The position numbers and the translations under genes are program-made. Below the pieces are notes generated by a model. It was not told the DNA's origin. It worked only from the letters and a program-made list of their open reading frames with translations, and ran no database searches. Positions 19,290 to 29,323 of a stretch of 64,000 bases of DNA are shown piece by piece. Numbering within the stretch: position 1 is the stretch's first letter; every line of letters begins with the position of its first letter. This DNA is from Burkholderiales bacterium (GTDB lineage Bacteria > Pseudomonadota > Gammaproteobacteria > Burkholderiales > Burkholderiaceae_C), in contig JAFLDE010000010.1 of the NCBI GenBank assembly GCA_017302655.1, forward strand, positions 1 through 64,000, read 5' to 3'.

Positions 19290-19823
19290 TTACTTCTTCT
19301 TGGTCTCTTTGAGCGTGACCTTCTCTTCCGCATAGCGGATGCCCTTGCCCTTGTAGGGCTCGGGCGGACGGAAGGCGCGCACTTCGGCGGCAATCTGACC
19401 CACCACCTGGCGGTCAGCACCCTTGATCAGGATTTCGGTCTGGCTCGGCGTTTCCACCTTGATGCCAGCCGGCATGTCCTTCACGACGGGGTGCGAGAAG
19501 CCGATCTGCAGGTTCAGCTTGCTGCCGGCAGCCTGGGCACGGAAGCCCACGCCAACCAGGGTCAGCTTGCGCTCGAAGCCCTTGCTGACGCCCAGCACCA
19601 TGTTCGCCACCAGGGCGCGCATCGTGCCGCTCATGGCACCTGCTGCGGCGCTGTCATCTGCAGGCGCAAACGTCAGCTTGCCAGCTTCGCTCGCCACCTT
19701 CACGAGCGCATGCTGCGGGCGCACCAGCGTGCCCTGGGCACCCTTGATGCTGATCGATTCGTTTGACAGGGTCACATCCACGCCTTGCGGGATCGCGACC
19801 GGCATTTTTCCAACGCGGGACAT
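19290..19823 (-). CDS. rplF: 50S ribosomal protein L6
   Basis: A 177-residue L6 with two repeated domains, starting [15 protein letters not shown] and containing the conserved [14 protein letters not shown] motif near residue 151 that contacts the sarcin-ricin region. The KETKKK tail is typical. It follows rpsH by 18 bp. Confidence 0.97.
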   Translation of the reverse strand: MSRVGKMPVAIPQGVDVTLSNESISIKGAQGTLVRPQHALVKVASEAGKLTFAPADDSAAAGAMSGTMRALVANMVLGVSKGFERKLTLVGVGFRAQAAGSKLNLQIGFSHPVVKDMPAGIKVETPSQTEILIKGADRQVVGQIAAEVRAFRPPEPYKGKGIRYAEEKVTLKETKKK

Positions 19824-19841
19824 TGCGATTACTCCTGGCGC

Positions 19842-20237
19842 TTAGGCGACGTAGCAGAGCACTTCGCCGCCGATACCGGCTTGACGTGCCTTGCGGTCGG
19901 TCATCACGCCCTTCGGCGTGGTGATGATGGCGACACCGAGGCCGTTCATCACGGACGGGATGTCGTGGCGGCCCTTGTAGATGCGCAAACCGGGACGGCT
20001 GACACGCTCGATGCGCTCGATCACCGGGCGACCGGCGTAGTACTTCAGTTCAATTTCGAGCTCAGGGCGGGCAGCGTCGCCGCGCACCGCGAAGTTCTCG
20101 ATGTAACCCTCATCCTTCAAGACCTTGGCAATCGCCACCTTGAGTTTGGAGGAGGGCATGTTCACGCTCGACTTCTCAACCAACTGCGCATTGCGGATGC
20201 GCGTCAGCATGTCGGCGATCGGATCACTCATGCTCAT
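19842..20237 (-). CDS. rpsH: 30S ribosomal protein S8
   Basis: A 131-residue S8 starting [18 protein letters not shown], with the C-terminal RNA-binding signature [20 protein letters not shown]. In E. coli S8 represses the spc operon at the rplE leader; here rplX-rplE spacing is only 10 bp and no site was assigned. It follows rpsN by 24 bp. Confidence 0.97.
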   Translation of the reverse strand: MSMSDPIADMLTRIRNAQLVEKSSVNMPSSKLKVAIAKVLKDEGYIENFAVRGDAARPELEIELKYYAGRPVIERIERVSRPGLRIYKGRHDIPSVMNGLGVAIITTPKGVMTDRKARQAGIGGEVLCYVA

Positions 20238-20261
20238 GGATAACTCTCCAAATCCTGCCGA

Positions 20262-20567
20262 TTACCAGCTGGCCTTGATGACACCGGGGATGTCACCCTT
20301 GAAGGCCAGTTCACGGATCTTGCTGCGGCCCAGGCCGAAGGTGCGGAAGGTACCGCGCGCACGACCGGTCAACTCGCAGCGATTGCGCAGGCGGGTCGGG
20401 TTGGCGTTGCGGGGCAGCTTCTGCAGTTCCAGACGGGCGGCATAACGCTCTTCCTCCGAGCGCTTGGCGTCATTGATGACGGCCTTGAGCTCGGCGTACT
20501 TCTTGGCGTACTTGGCCACCAACTTCTCGCGCTTCTCTTCGCGCTGCTTGATCGAAAGCTTTGCCAT
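20262..20567 (-). CDS. rpsN: 30S ribosomal protein S14 (zinc-independent form)
   Basis: A 101-residue long-form S14. The C-terminal [20 protein letters not shown] block lacks the CxxC pair of the short zinc-binding form. It lies 11 bp after rplE. Confidence 0.97.
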   Translation of the reverse strand: MAKLSIKQREEKREKLVAKYAKKYAELKAVINDAKRSEEERYAARLELQKLPRNANPTRLRNRCELTGRARGTFRTFGLGRSKIRELAFKGDIPGVIKASW

Positions 20568-20578
20568 GGTGGTCAGCC

Positions 20579-21118
20579 TCAGTTCTTGAACGGGAACTTG
20601 AAAGCCGCCAGCAGGGCCTTGGCTTCCTCGTCGTTCTTGGCGGTCGTCGTGATGCTGATGTTCAGACCACGCACAGCATCTACCTTGTCGTACTCGATCT
20701 CAGGGAAGATGATTTGTTCTTTGACGCCGATGTTGTAGTTGCCACGGCCATCAAATGCGCGACCCGAGATACCGCGGAAATCGCGCACGCGAGGCAGCGC
20801 GATTGTCACGAAGCGATCCAGGAATTCATACATAGCCGCACCACGCAGGGTCACCATGCAACCGATGGGCACGTTCTCGCGAACCTTGAAGTTCGCGATG
20901 GCCTTCCGGGTCTTGGTGACGACGGGCTTTTGGCCGGCAATCTTGGTCAGGTCGCCGACGGCGTGATCCATGACCTTCTTGTCGGCAACGGCCTCGCTCA
21001 CGCCCATGTTGAGCGTGATCTTGGTGATACGAGGCACCTGCATCGTGGAGGCGAAGCCGAACTTCTCCTTCAGCTGCGGAACCACTTTTTCGCGGTAGTG
21101 AGCTTGCAAACGAGCCAT
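20579..21118 (-). CDS. rplE: 50S ribosomal protein L5
   Basis: A 179-residue 5S rRNA-binding protein beginning [16 protein letters not shown], with [12 protein letters not shown] and the C-terminal [18 protein letters not shown] set the start at ATG 21118 because the longer frame would run back into rplX. It lies 10 bp after rplX. Confidence 0.97.
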   Translation of the reverse strand: MARLQAHYREKVVPQLKEKFGFASTMQVPRITKITLNMGVSEAVADKKVMDHAVGDLTKIAGQKPVVTKTRKAIANFKVRENVPIGCMVTLRGAAMYEFLDRFVTIALPRVRDFRGISGRAFDGRGNYNIGVKEQIIFPEIEYDKVDAVRGLNISITTTAKNDEEAKALLAAFKFPFKN

Positions 21119-21128
21119 AGCGCCTCCG

Positions 21129-21446
21129 TCAGACCTTGATTTCGGCGCCGCTGCTCTTGAAGACGCGCACTTTTTTGCCGTCTTCCTGCAGCTTGATCCC
21201 GACGCGATCGGCCTTGCCGGTGGACGCGTTGAAGATGGCGACATTCGATTGATGAATCGGCATGGTCTTGTCGACCACCCCGCCAGTCGTTCCCTTCATG
21301 GGGTTCGGCTTGACGTGCTTCTTGGCGACGTTCACGCCCTCAACGACCAGGTAATCAGCGTCAACGCGCTGCGAGACGGTGCCGCGCTTGCCTTTGTCGC
21401 GGCCGGTCAACACGATGACCGGATCGCCTTTGCGAATCTTGTTCAT
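21129..21446 (-). CDS. rplX: 50S ribosomal protein L24
   Basis: A 105-residue assembly-initiator protein with a KOW motif near the N-terminus ([19 protein letters not shown]) and the conserved [13 protein letters not shown]. It follows rplN by 18 bp. Confidence 0.97.
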   Translation of the reverse strand: MNKIRKGDPVIVLTGRDKGKRGTVSQRVDADYLVVEGVNVAKKHVKPNPMKGTTGGVVDKTMPIHQSNVAIFNASTGKADRVGIKLQEDGKKVRVFKSSGAEIKV

Positions 21447-21464
21447 GTTTGTCCTTCCGCGACG

Positions 21465-21833
21465 TCAGAGCACTTCGGGAGCCAACGACACGATCTTCAT
21501 GAAGCGCTCGCTGCGCAGTTCACGCGTGACGGGGCCGAAGATGCGGGTGCCGATCGGCTCCAGCTTGGCATTCAGAAGCACGGCGGCGTTGCCGTCAAAC
21601 TTCACCAGCGAGCCGTCTTGGCGACGAACACCCTTGGCGGTGCGCACGACCACGGCGTTGTAGACCTCGCCCTTCTTGACGCGGCCACGCGGCGCAGCTT
21701 CCTTGATGCTGACCTTGATGACGTCGCCAATGCCGGCATAACGCCGCTTGGAACCGCCCAGCACCTTGATGCACATGACGGCCTTGGCGCCCGTGTTGTC
21801 CGCGACGTCAAGCCGCGATTGCATTTGGATCAT
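21465..21833 (-). CDS. rplN: 50S ribosomal protein L14
   Basis: A 122-residue L14 starting [17 protein letters not shown], the universal start, so ATG 21833 is preferred over an in-frame ATG four codons upstream. It is the first gene of the spc operon. A 295 bp gap separates it from the peroxiredoxin gene; that gap holds a good promoter at 22026-22055 and an approximately 185-nt leader. Confidence 0.97.
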   Translation of the reverse strand: MIQMQSRLDVADNTGAKAVMCIKVLGGSKRRYAGIGDVIKVSIKEAAPRGRVKKGEVYNAVVVRTAKGVRRQDGSLVKFDGNAAVLLNAKLEPIGTRIFGPVTRELRSERFMKIVSLAPEVL

Positions 21834-22025
21834 GTCGTTTCCCAACTTTTCCCAAGCAGCGCGAGCGCCACCGAGGCAGTCTTGGGCCCGTAAGCTTCGA
21901 CCAACTCCAGAGAGTCAGCCTCGGCGGTTGAGGGCAGAAAAAGCTGTACCGTCAGATTCATCGGCAGATCCCGTCATGCCTTGCATGGCAGGCGCAACGA
22001 ATCCCGAAGTGCAGCGAAGCCCAGC

Positions 22026-22055
22026 ATTATGCTCTTGGCATTCGCCGCAAGTCAA
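22026..22055 (-). promoter_or_regulatory. predicted sigma70 promoter of the spc operon
   Basis: On the minus strand TTGACT (22050-22055) is followed after 18 bp by CATAAT (22026-22031), five of six matches to each consensus hexamer. It lies about 190 bp upstream of rplN and just beyond the peroxiredoxin stop, so spc genes need not depend on S10-operon transcripts. Confidence 0.7.
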
Positions 22056-22128
22056 GAGCGGCTCCCCTAGAGCCACCAACAGAGTGCCACCTGTTTGTGG
22101 GCTGGATGTCACGAACAGGCGGCTTACT

Positions 22129-22629
22129 TCACAACCTGGCAAGCATGTTCTCGGCAGAGCTGACTTCGAACTTGCCCGGCTGCTCGACCTGCAGATCGGC
22201 CACCGCGCCATCCTTGATGATCATGGCGAAGCGCTGAGAGCGAACGCCCATGCCACGAGCCGTCAGATCGAGGGTCAATCCGAGCGCCTTGGCCAGGTCA
22301 GCTGAGCCGTCAGCCAGCATACGCACTTTGCCTTCTACGCCCGCGCTCTTGCCCCAGGCGTGCATCACAAATGCGTCATTGACGGAAACACACCAGATTT
22401 CGTCCACACCTTTGGCGCTCAGCGCGGCTTGCTGCGCAAGGTAGCCAGGTAAGTGCTGCGCAGTGCAGGTGGGCGTGAATGCGCCGGGCAGCGCGAACAA
22501 CACAATCGTCTTGCCGGCGCTCGCCTTGGCAGCATCGACTGCATTGGGGCCGACCGAACATCCTTCGGTCGCCACCTCGATGTACTCAAATAGTGTGGTG
22601 GACGGCAGGCGTTGCCCAACTTCAATCAT
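22129..22629 (-). CDS. Prx5-type peroxiredoxin, between rpsQ and rplN
   Basis: A 166-residue thiol peroxidase of the Prx5/AhpE-like redoxin group. The active site PGAFTPTCTAQHLPGY is intact, with peroxidatic Cys55 and the essential Thr52. SVNDAFVMHAWGK, also characteristic, follows. Such enzymes reduce H2O2 and organic peroxides with glutathione/glutaredoxin or thioredoxin. The start at ATG 22629 (MIEVGQ) has an AGGAG site just upstream; the longer frame is unnecessary. It sits at the S10/spc boundary, 73 bp after rpsQ and behind a strong terminator. I see no obvious promoter of its own, so read-through from the S10 operon may drive it. Confidence 0.92.
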   Translation of the reverse strand: MIEVGQRLPSTTLFEYIEVATEGCSVGPNAVDAAKASAGKTIVLFALPGAFTPTCTAQHLPGYLAQQAALSAKGVDEIWCVSVNDAFVMHAWGKSAGVEGKVRMLADGSADLAKALGLTLDLTARGMGVRSQRFAMIIKDGAVADLQVEQPGKFEVSSAENMLARL

Positions 22630-22647
22630 GGCGATCTCCTGAAAAGT

Positions 22648-22678
22648 AAAAAGCCGCAAGCGCGATTGCACTTGCGGC
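22648..22678 (-). terminator. intrinsic terminator of the S10 operon, after rpsQ
   Basis: In transcript sense GCCGCAAG pairs with CTTGCGGC (8 bp, loop 22661-22670) and is followed by TTTTTACTTTTC. It starts 24 bp after the rpsQ stop and lies directly in front of the peroxiredoxin ribosome-binding site. Confidence 0.8.
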
Positions 22679-22702
22679 CAGTGTCGCTTTGACAGCGATA
22701 CC

Positions 22703-22972
22703 TTAGACGGCTTCAGCCTTCTCGACCAAGCGGGTCACAACCCAGCTCTTGGTCTTGGAGATCGGCTTGCTTTCAGCGATTTCGACCACGTCACCGTTTT
22801 TGTACTCGCCCTTTTCGTCGTGGGCGTGGTACTTGCGGCTGGAGGCTACGATCTTGCCGTAGAGGGCGTGCTTGGCGCGACGCTCCACCAACACGGTAAC
22901 CGTCTTGGCGCGCTTGTCGCTCACCACACGGCCCACGAAGGTGCGAACGACCTTGGCGGCGGCTTCACTCAT
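22703..22972 (-). CDS. rpsQ: 30S ribosomal protein S17
   Basis: An 89-residue OB-fold S17 with [22 protein letters not shown] and the C-terminal [16 protein letters not shown]. It overlaps rpmC by 4 bp (ATGA). It is the last S10-operon gene; a second small hairpin (TCGCT/AGCGA) lies just before the main terminator. Confidence 0.97.
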   Translation of the reverse strand: MSEAAAKVVRTFVGRVVSDKRAKTVTVLVERRAKHALYGKIVASSRKYHAHDEKGEYKNGDVVEIAESKPISKTKSWVVTRLVEKAEAV

Positions 22973-23169
22973 TGCGCAGCCTCCTTCTTCTTCTGTGCCA
23001 GCACGGTCTTGACACGAGCGATGTCGCGACGGGTCTTGCCGAGTTGGGTGTGGTTTTGCAATTGCTGGGTGGCCTTTTGCATGCGCAGGCCGAAATGAGC
23101 CTTGAGCAGCGACTTGACCTCAGCCTCGAGTGCGGCCACATCTTTGGCGCGCAGTTCAGATGCCTTCAT
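22969..23169 (-). CDS. rpmC: 50S ribosomal protein L29
   Basis: A 66-residue helical hairpin protein at the tunnel exit, starting [11 protein letters not shown] and containing [19 protein letters not shown], the L29 signature. It is 13 bp after rplP and overlaps rpsQ. Confidence 0.97.
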   Translation of the reverse strand: MKASELRAKDVAALEAEVKSLLKAHFGLRMQKATQQLQNHTQLGKTRRDIARVKTVLAQKKKEAAQ

Positions 23170-23182
23170 GCTGTTCCTCCTC

Positions 23183-23599
23183 TTAAGCGCCGATGCGACG
23201 CTCGACGAAGGTGCACTTCAGCGGCAGCTTTGCTGCAGCCAGAGTGAACGCCTCGCGGGCGAGTTGCTCGGGAACGCCATTGAGTTCGTAAAGCACCTTG
23301 CCGGGAACGATCTCGGCAACGTAGTACTCGGGGTTGCCCTTGCCGTTACCCATCCGCACTTCGGCCGGCTTCTTGCTGATCGGCTTGTCCGGGAAGATGC
23401 GGATGAAGATGCGGCCACCGCGCTTGATGTGGCGCGAGATGGCACGACGGGCGGCTTCGATCTGGCGGGCCGTGATGCGGCCGCGTTCGGTGGCCTTCAA
23501 GCCGAATTCGCCGAACGAAACATCAGCGCCACGGGTAGCGACGCCGGTGTTACGACCCTTTTGCTCCTTGCGGAATTTGCGACGAGCGGGTTGCAGCAT
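23183..23599 (-). CDS. rplP: 50S ribosomal protein L16
   Basis: A 138-residue L16 starting [17 protein letters not shown], with [23 protein letters not shown] in the middle. The Arg within the conserved RMGNGKG segment is the residue hydroxylated by YcfD in E. coli. It lies 2 bp after rpsC. Confidence 0.97.
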   Translation of the reverse strand: MLQPARRKFRKEQKGRNTGVATRGADVSFGEFGLKATERGRITARQIEAARRAISRHIKRGGRIFIRIFPDKPISKKPAEVRMGNGKGNPEYYVAEIVPGKVLYELNGVPEQLAREAFTLAAAKLPLKCTFVERRIGA

Positions 23600-23601
23600 G
23601 T

Positions 23602-24414
23602 TTACTCTCCTTTGGGCGCAGCGGCAGCGTCAGCTGCCGGCTTGCGCGCCACGCGGCGGGCACCGCGGTCACCCGCGCCACCTTCACCAGGCTTGCCATC
23701 GCGACGACGCTCGCCCGGGCGGGCCGGACGACGGTTGCGACGATCGTCTTCGCCTTCCACGCTCTTGAGCACCGGAGCTTCGCCATTGGCCAAGCGATCG
23801 CCGCGGTAGACCCAAACCTTCACGCCGATGACGCCGTAGGTGGTCTTGGCTTCGCTGAAACCGTAGTCGATGTCCGCCTTCAGGGTGTGCAGGGGCACAC
23901 GGCCTTCGCGATACCACTCAGTACGGGCGATTTCGATGCCGTTCAAGCGGCCGGCACTCATGATCTTGATGCCCTGGGCGCCCAGACGCATGGCGTTCTG
24001 CATCGCGCGCTTCATGGCGCGGCGGAACATGATGCGCTTCTCGAGTTGCTGGGTGATCGAGTCGGCGATCAGCTGGGCGTCAACCTCAGGCTTGCGCACT
24101 TCTTCGATGTTCACAGCGACCGGCACGCCAAGACGCTTGGCAAGTTCGGCCTTCAGGTTCTCGATATCCTCGCCTTTCTTACCGATCACCACACCCGGAC
24201 GCGCCGAGAAGATGGTGATACGGGCGTTCTTGGCAGGGCGCTCGATCAGGATGCGCGAAACCGCAGCGTTCTTCAGCTTGGTCTTCAGGTACTCGCGAAC
24301 CTGCAAGTCTTCGGCCAGCATGCCGGCGAAGTTGCGGCTCGAGGCGTACCAGCGCGACGACCAGTTGCGGGTGACGGGAAGGCGAAAGCCAACCGGATGG
24401 ATTTTTTGTCCCAT
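23602..24414 (-). CDS. rpsC: 30S ribosomal protein S3, extended C-terminus
   Basis: A 270-residue S3, about 37 residues longer than the E. coli protein. It has an N-terminal KH domain ([15 protein letters not shown] near residue 75) and the C-terminal S3 domain. The extra Arg/Gly/Ala-rich tail (from about residue 218) is probably disordered and RNA-binding. Such tails are common in betaproteobacteria. It lies 15 bp after rplV. Confidence 0.97.
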   Translation of the reverse strand: MGQKIHPVGFRLPVTRNWSSRWYASSRNFAGMLAEDLQVREYLKTKLKNAAVSRILIERPAKNARITIFSARPGVVIGKKGEDIENLKAELAKRLGVPVAVNIEEVRKPEVDAQLIADSITQQLEKRIMFRRAMKRAMQNAMRLGAQGIKIMSAGRLNGIEIARTEWYREGRVPLHTLKADIDYGFSEAKTTYGVIGVKVWVYRGDRLANGEAPVLKSVEGEDDRRNRRPARPGERRRDGKPGEGGAGDRGARRVARKPAADAAAAPKGE

Positions 24415-24429
24415 AGTCCTTTAGCCCCC

Positions 24430-24759
24430 TCAGTTCCCGACCGACAGGTAGATGTGGCAGGTCGGCTTGCTGATGCGGTTGCCACGGCCCTTGGCGCGCG
24501 CCGTGAAGCGGCGCAGCGTGGTGCCCTGCTCGACATAAATCGAGGTGACCTTCAGCGCGTCGATGTCCGCACCGTCGTTGTGCTCGGCGTTGGCGATGGC
24601 CGACTCCAGCACTTTCTTGACGATGACGGCGGCCTTCTTCTGCGTGAAGTTAAGGATGTTCAGCGCCTGGTCCACCTTCTTGCCGCGAATCAGGTCAGCC
24701 ACCAGGCGACCCTTGTCCACGGAGAGGCGCACGCCGCGCAGGCTTGCATTGGTAGTCAT
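24430..24759 (-). CDS. rplV: 50S ribosomal protein L22
   Basis: A 109-residue L22 whose beta-hairpin ([15 protein letters not shown] region near the C-terminus) lines the exit tunnel. Start ATG 24759 is preferred over ATG 24768 because an AAGGA ribosome-binding site is correctly spaced only for the former. It lies 11 bp after rpsS. Confidence 0.96.
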   Translation of the reverse strand: MTTNASLRGVRLSVDKGRLVADLIRGKKVDQALNILNFTQKKAAVIVKKVLESAIANAEHNDGADIDALKVTSIYVEQGTTLRRFTARAKGRGNRISKPTCHIYLSVGN

Positions 24760-24770
24760 GTCAGGCATCC

Positions 24771-25049
24771 TTACTTCTTCGCAGCCTTCTTGTCGGCTGG
24801 GTGGCCTTTGAAGGTGCGGGTCAGCGCGAATTCACCGAGCTTGTGACCGACCATCTGATCGCTCACATACACCGGCACATGCTGCTTGCCGTTGTGAACG
24901 GCAATGGTCAGGCCAATGAACTCAGGCAGGATGGTCGAACGGCGCGACCAAGTCTTGATCGGCTTCTTGTCCTTGTTGGCGCTGGCCTTCTCGACCTTGG
25001 CCAGCAGGTGCCCGTCAACGAACGGGCCCTTCTTCAGAGAACGACTCAT
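24771..25049 (-). CDS. rpsS: 30S ribosomal protein S19
   Basis: A 92-residue S19, starting [16 protein letters not shown], with the conserved [15 protein letters not shown] and [16 protein letters not shown] blocks. It lies 11 bp after rplB. Confidence 0.97.
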   Translation of the reverse strand: MSRSLKKGPFVDGHLLAKVEKASANKDKKPIKTWSRRSTILPEFIGLTIAVHNGKQHVPVYVSDQMVGHKLGEFALTRTFKGHPADKKAAKK

Positions 25050-25060
25050 GGCTGCCCTCC

Positions 25061-25885
25061 TTACTTCTTGCGACGCGAGACGATGAAGGTCTGCGTGCGC
25101 TTGTTAGAACGGGTGCGGAAGCCCTTGGTCATCGTGTTCCACGGCGACACAGGGACCTGACCTTCACCGGTACGGCCTTCGCCACCACCGTGCGGGTGAT
25201 CCACCGGGTTCATGGCGGTACCACGGACGGTCGGGCGGATGCCCAGCCAACGCTTCGCACCAGCTTTGCCGTACTGGCGCAGGTTGTGCTCTTCGTTGCT
25301 GACCTCACCCAGGGTGGCGCGGCAGTCGATGTGCACGCGACGCACTTCGCCCGAACGCAGACGAATCTGCGCGTAGGCGCCGTCACGGGCCATCAGCGTG
25401 ACCGACGTACCTGCCGAACGCGCAATCTGCGCACCCTTGCCAGGCAGCAACTCCACGCAGTGGATCGTCGCGCCGATGGGGATGTTGCGGATCGGAAGGG
25501 TGTTGCCCGGCTTGATCGGCGCCTCGGCGCCCGACATCAGCTGCGCGCCAACCTCGATGCCGCGGGGGGCAATGATGTAGCGACGCTCGCCGTCGGCGTA
25601 GCACAGCAGCGCGATGTGCGCGGTGCGGTTCGGGTCGTACTCGATGCGCTCGACCTTGGCCGGGATGCCATCCTTGGTACGACGGAAGTCCACCACGCGG
25701 TAGTGGTGCTTGTGACCACCACCCTTGTGACGCATGGTCACGTGCCCGTTGTTGTTGCGACCAGAGTTCTGCTTCTGCGGCTCGAGCAAGGGCGCATAGC
25801 CTTCACCCTTGTGCAGGTGCTTGTGCACCACTTTGACCACGGCACGGCGGCCGGGCGAAGTCGGCTTGACTTTGACGACTGCCAT
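25061..25885 (-). CDS. rplB: 50S ribosomal protein L2
   Basis: A 274-residue L2 with the peptidyl-transferase-proximal loop [19 protein letters not shown], including the key His, near residue 220. It ends [17 protein letters not shown]. Its start overlaps the rplW stop by one base. Confidence 0.97.
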   Translation of the reverse strand: MAVVKVKPTSPGRRAVVKVVHKHLHKGEGYAPLLEPQKQNSGRNNNGHVTMRHKGGGHKHHYRVVDFRRTKDGIPAKVERIEYDPNRTAHIALLCYADGERRYIIAPRGIEVGAQLMSGAEAPIKPGNTLPIRNIPIGATIHCVELLPGKGAQIARSAGTSVTLMARDGAYAQIRLRSGEVRRVHIDCRATLGEVSNEEHNLRQYGKAGAKRWLGIRPTVRGTAMNPVDHPHGGGEGRTGEGQVPVSPWNTMTKGFRTRSNKRTQTFIVSRRKK

Positions 25886-26199
25886 TACGCGGCCTCCCCG
25901 AACTGCAGCTCTTGACCCGGCTTGAGGGCCACATAGGCCTTCTTCACGTGGTCACGGCGGCCGACGCGGCCACCGAAGCGCTTGGTCTTGCCCTTGACGT
26001 TGACGACGCTGACGGCGGCCACTTCGACCTTGAACATCAGCTCCACGGCAGCCTTGATTTCCGGCTTGGTGGCGTCACGCATCACCTTGAACAGCACTTG
26101 GTTGTGCTTCTCACCGACGCTGGTGGCCTTTTCGCTGACGATCGGCGCCAACAGCACCTGAGCCAGACGACCTTCGTCGTACTTCTTCGGCGCGCTCAT
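25885..26199 (-). CDS. rplW: 50S ribosomal protein L23
   Basis: A 104-residue L23 at the tunnel exit, where trigger factor and SRP dock, with [20 protein letters not shown] and [20 protein letters not shown]. It overlaps rplD by 4 bp and rplB by 1 bp. Confidence 0.97.
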   Translation of the reverse strand: MSAPKKYDEGRLAQVLLAPIVSEKATSVGEKHNQVLFKVMRDATKPEIKAAVELMFKVEVAAVSVVNVKGKTKRFGGRVGRRDHVKKAYVALKPGQELQFGEAA

Positions 26200-26816
26200 T
26201 CGAACATCTCCTTGAGCTGCTCCACAGCGGCCTTGGTCACCAGCACCTTCTTGAAGTGGACCAGCGACAGCGGATCCGCATGACGCGGCTCGATGACCAG
26301 CACGTTGTGAAGATTGCGCGAAGCCAGGAACAGGTTGTCATCGACCTCGTCCGCGATCACCAGAACCGACTCGAGACCCATGGCCTTGAATTTGGCGGCG
26401 AGCAGCTTGGTCTTGGGCGCCTCGACCTTGATCGAGTCGACAACGGCCAAGCGGCCTTCACGCGCCAGCTGCGAGAAGATCGACGCCATACCGGCGCGGT
26501 ACATCTTCTTGTTCAGCTTCTGGGTGAAGTTCTCTTCCGGACGGTTCGGGAAAATCCGGCCGCCTCCACGCCACAGGGGCGAAGAGGTCATACCGGCGCG
26601 GGCGTTGCCCGTGCCCTTTTGACGGAAAGGCTTCTTCGTCGAGTGGTGAACCTCGCCACGATCCTTCTGGGCGCGGGTGCCTTGACGGGCATTGGCCTGG
26701 AAGGCGACAACGACTTGATGAACCAGGGCCTCGTTGTAGTCACGCGCGAACACGGTGTCCGGCGCGTCGACCTTGCCAGCGGCCTGGCCTTGCTCATTCA
26801 GGAGCTCGAGCTGCAT
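26196..26816 (-). CDS. rplD: 50S ribosomal protein L4
   Basis: A 206-residue L4, starting [14 protein letters not shown], with the long tunnel loop around [26 protein letters not shown]. The ATG at 26816 shares a base with the rplC TGA; a GTG one codon earlier is less likely. In E. coli L4 represses the S10 operon through its leader; here a structured leader precedes rplC. Confidence 0.96.
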   Translation of the reverse strand: MQLELLNEQGQAAGKVDAPDTVFARDYNEALVHQVVVAFQANARQGTRAQKDRGEVHHSTKKPFRQKGTGNARAGMTSSPLWRGGGRIFPNRPEENFTQKLNKKMYRAGMASIFSQLAREGRLAVVDSIKVEAPKTKLLAAKFKAMGLESVLVIADEVDDNLFLASRNLHNVLVIEPRHADPLSLVHFKKVLVTKAAVEQLKEMFE

Positions 26817-27484
26817 CACTGGGCTCCTTTGCTCTTGGCCTTGACGGCCGGGCGCACGACCACATGGCCGTTCTTGCTGCCCGGAACAGCACCCTTCACC
26901 AGCAGCAGCTGGCGGGCCTCGTCAATGCGGACGATGTCCAGGTTTTGGGTGGTGACGGTCTCGTCGCCCATGTGACCGGTCATCTTCTTGCCCGGGAACA
27001 CGCGGCCCGGATCTTGTGCCATCGAGATCGAGCCCGGCACGTTGTGCGAACGGCTGTTACCGTGCGACGCGCGCTGCGAGCTGAAGTTGTGACGCTTGAT
27101 GGTGCCTGCAAAGCCCTTACCGATGCTGGTGCCCTGGACGTCGACCATTTGGCCGACCGCAAAGAGGGTCACGGGCACGGCGGCGCCGGGCTTGTATTGA
27201 CCCGCCACATCGGCGGCAACACGGAATTCCTTCAGGACCTCGCCAGCTTCAACGCCAGCTTTGGCGAAGTGACCAGCCTCCGGCTTGCTGACCCGGGAAG
27301 CCTTACGAGCTCCGAACGCCACCTGAATGGCGCTGTAGCCGTCCGACTCCTCGGTCTTGACCTGGACCACGCGGTTATTGGACACATCCAGCACGGTCAC
27401 GGGGATGGCGTCGCCATCGTCCGTGAAGATGCGCATCATGCCCACCTTGCGGCCCAGCAATCCGAGACGATTGCTAAGACTCAT
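26816..27484 (-). CDS. rplC: 50S ribosomal protein L3
   Basis: A 222-residue L3, starting [16 protein letters not shown], with the loop approaching the peptidyl-transferase centre ([20 protein letters not shown]) and the [13 protein letters not shown] block containing the Gln that is often methylated nearby. ATG 27484 is used; the longer frame would read through the leader. It is the first gene after the rpsJ terminator, with its own predicted promoter. Confidence 0.97.
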   Translation of the reverse strand: MSLSNRLGLLGRKVGMMRIFTDDGDAIPVTVLDVSNNRVVQVKTEESDGYSAIQVAFGARKASRVSKPEAGHFAKAGVEAGEVLKEFRVAADVAGQYKPGAAVPVTLFAVGQMVDVQGTSIGKGFAGTIKRHNFSSQRASHGNSRSHNVPGSISMAQDPGRVFPGKKMTGHMGDETVTTQNLDIVRIDEARQLLLVKGAVPGSKNGHVVVRPAVKAKSKGAQ

Positions 27485-27556
27485 GGTTTTCTCCAGCCCG
27501 GCTTGGCCGAGCCTTGGTTTGACACACCCGACAACGATTGGCCGGGCGCCCTTGCT

Positions 27557-27582
27557 CTTTCCCCATCCGAAGTCGGGGAAAG
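27557..27582 (-). promoter_or_regulatory. structured leader hairpin upstream of rplC
   Basis: In the predicted 5' leader, CTTTCCCC pairs with GGGGAAAG (8 bp, 10-base loop) right at the expected transcript start. A second long-range pair, GCCCGGC/GCCGGGC (27541-27547 with 27496-27502), could fold the rest of the leader. It is a candidate for L4-type autoregulation, by analogy only. Confidence 0.4.
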
Positions 27583-27588
27583 CCCGCG

Positions 27589-27618
27589 ATTCTAGCCACA
27601 TGGCAAGCCAATGACCAA
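27589..27618 (-). promoter_or_regulatory. predicted promoter of rplC and the downstream S10 operon
   Basis: On the minus strand TTGGTC (27613-27618), an 18 bp spacer and TAGAAT (27589-27594). The -10 box is strong and the -35 weak. It lies between the rpsJ terminator and rplC and gives a leader of about 95 nt. Confidence 0.55.
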
Positions 27619-27636
27619 GCAGAATCTGCAGGCATC

Positions 27637-27666
27637 AGAAAAGAAGCGGCCTTGCGGCCGCTTCTT
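27637..27666 (-). terminator. intrinsic terminator after rpsJ
   Basis: A perfect 11-bp stem AAGAAGCGGCC / GGCCGCTTCTT with a 4-base loop, 27 bp after the rpsJ stop. The transcript continues TTCTTTTC. It ends the rpsL-rpsG-fusA-tuf-rpsJ transcript, at least partly. Confidence 0.8.
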
Positions 27667-27693
27667 GTGGCGAAGAAGTCTCGATCGAGGTGC

Positions 27694-28005
27694 TTATTGC
27701 AGCTTGATCTCGACGTCCACGCCAGCTGGCAGATCCAACTTCATCAGGGCATCGACCGTCTTGTCGGTCGGGTCGACGATGTCCATCAGACGCTGGTGGG
27801 TGCGAATCTCGAACTGGTCGCGGCTCGTTTTGTTGACGTGCGGCGAACGCAGGATGTCGAAACGCTCCAGGCGGGTCGGCAGGGGCACGGGACCCTTGAC
27901 GATGGCGCCCGTGCGCTTGGCCGTGTCGACGATTTCGAGAGCCGACTGGTCGATCAGCTTGTAATCAAACGCCTTCAAGCGAATGCGGATCTTCTGCTTC
28001 TGCAT
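27694..28005 (-). CDS. rpsJ: 30S ribosomal protein S10 / NusE
   Basis: A 103-residue S10, starting [20 protein letters not shown], with [23 protein letters not shown]10 also acts as NusE in antitermination. It lies 13 bp after tuf and is separated from rplC by 209 bp that hold a terminator and then a promoter. It therefore belongs transcriptionally to the str operon. Confidence 0.97.
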   Translation of the reverse strand: MQKQKIRIRLKAFDYKLIDQSALEIVDTAKRTGAIVKGPVPLPTRLERFDILRSPHVNKTSRDQFEIRTHQRLMDIVDPTDKTVDALMKLDLPAGVDVEIKLQ

Positions 28006-28018
28006 GGTGATTCCCGCC

Positions 28019-29209
<1,191 letters not shown>

Positions 29210-29323
29210 TGCAAATCTCCAAGTAAAGAACAAAGGCCCGTCTGCGGTTTAGGGTCTGTCGCACCGTTCGGACTCCACCGGGACGGGCACTGGTGGCGAG
29301 CGGTTCGCAGACCATAGAGAAAC

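Noticed and set aside
21915..22211. 98-codon minus-strand frame between peroxiredoxin and rplN
   Set aside because: It overlaps the 3' end of the peroxiredoxin in another frame and covers the spc promoter; composition is not protein-like.
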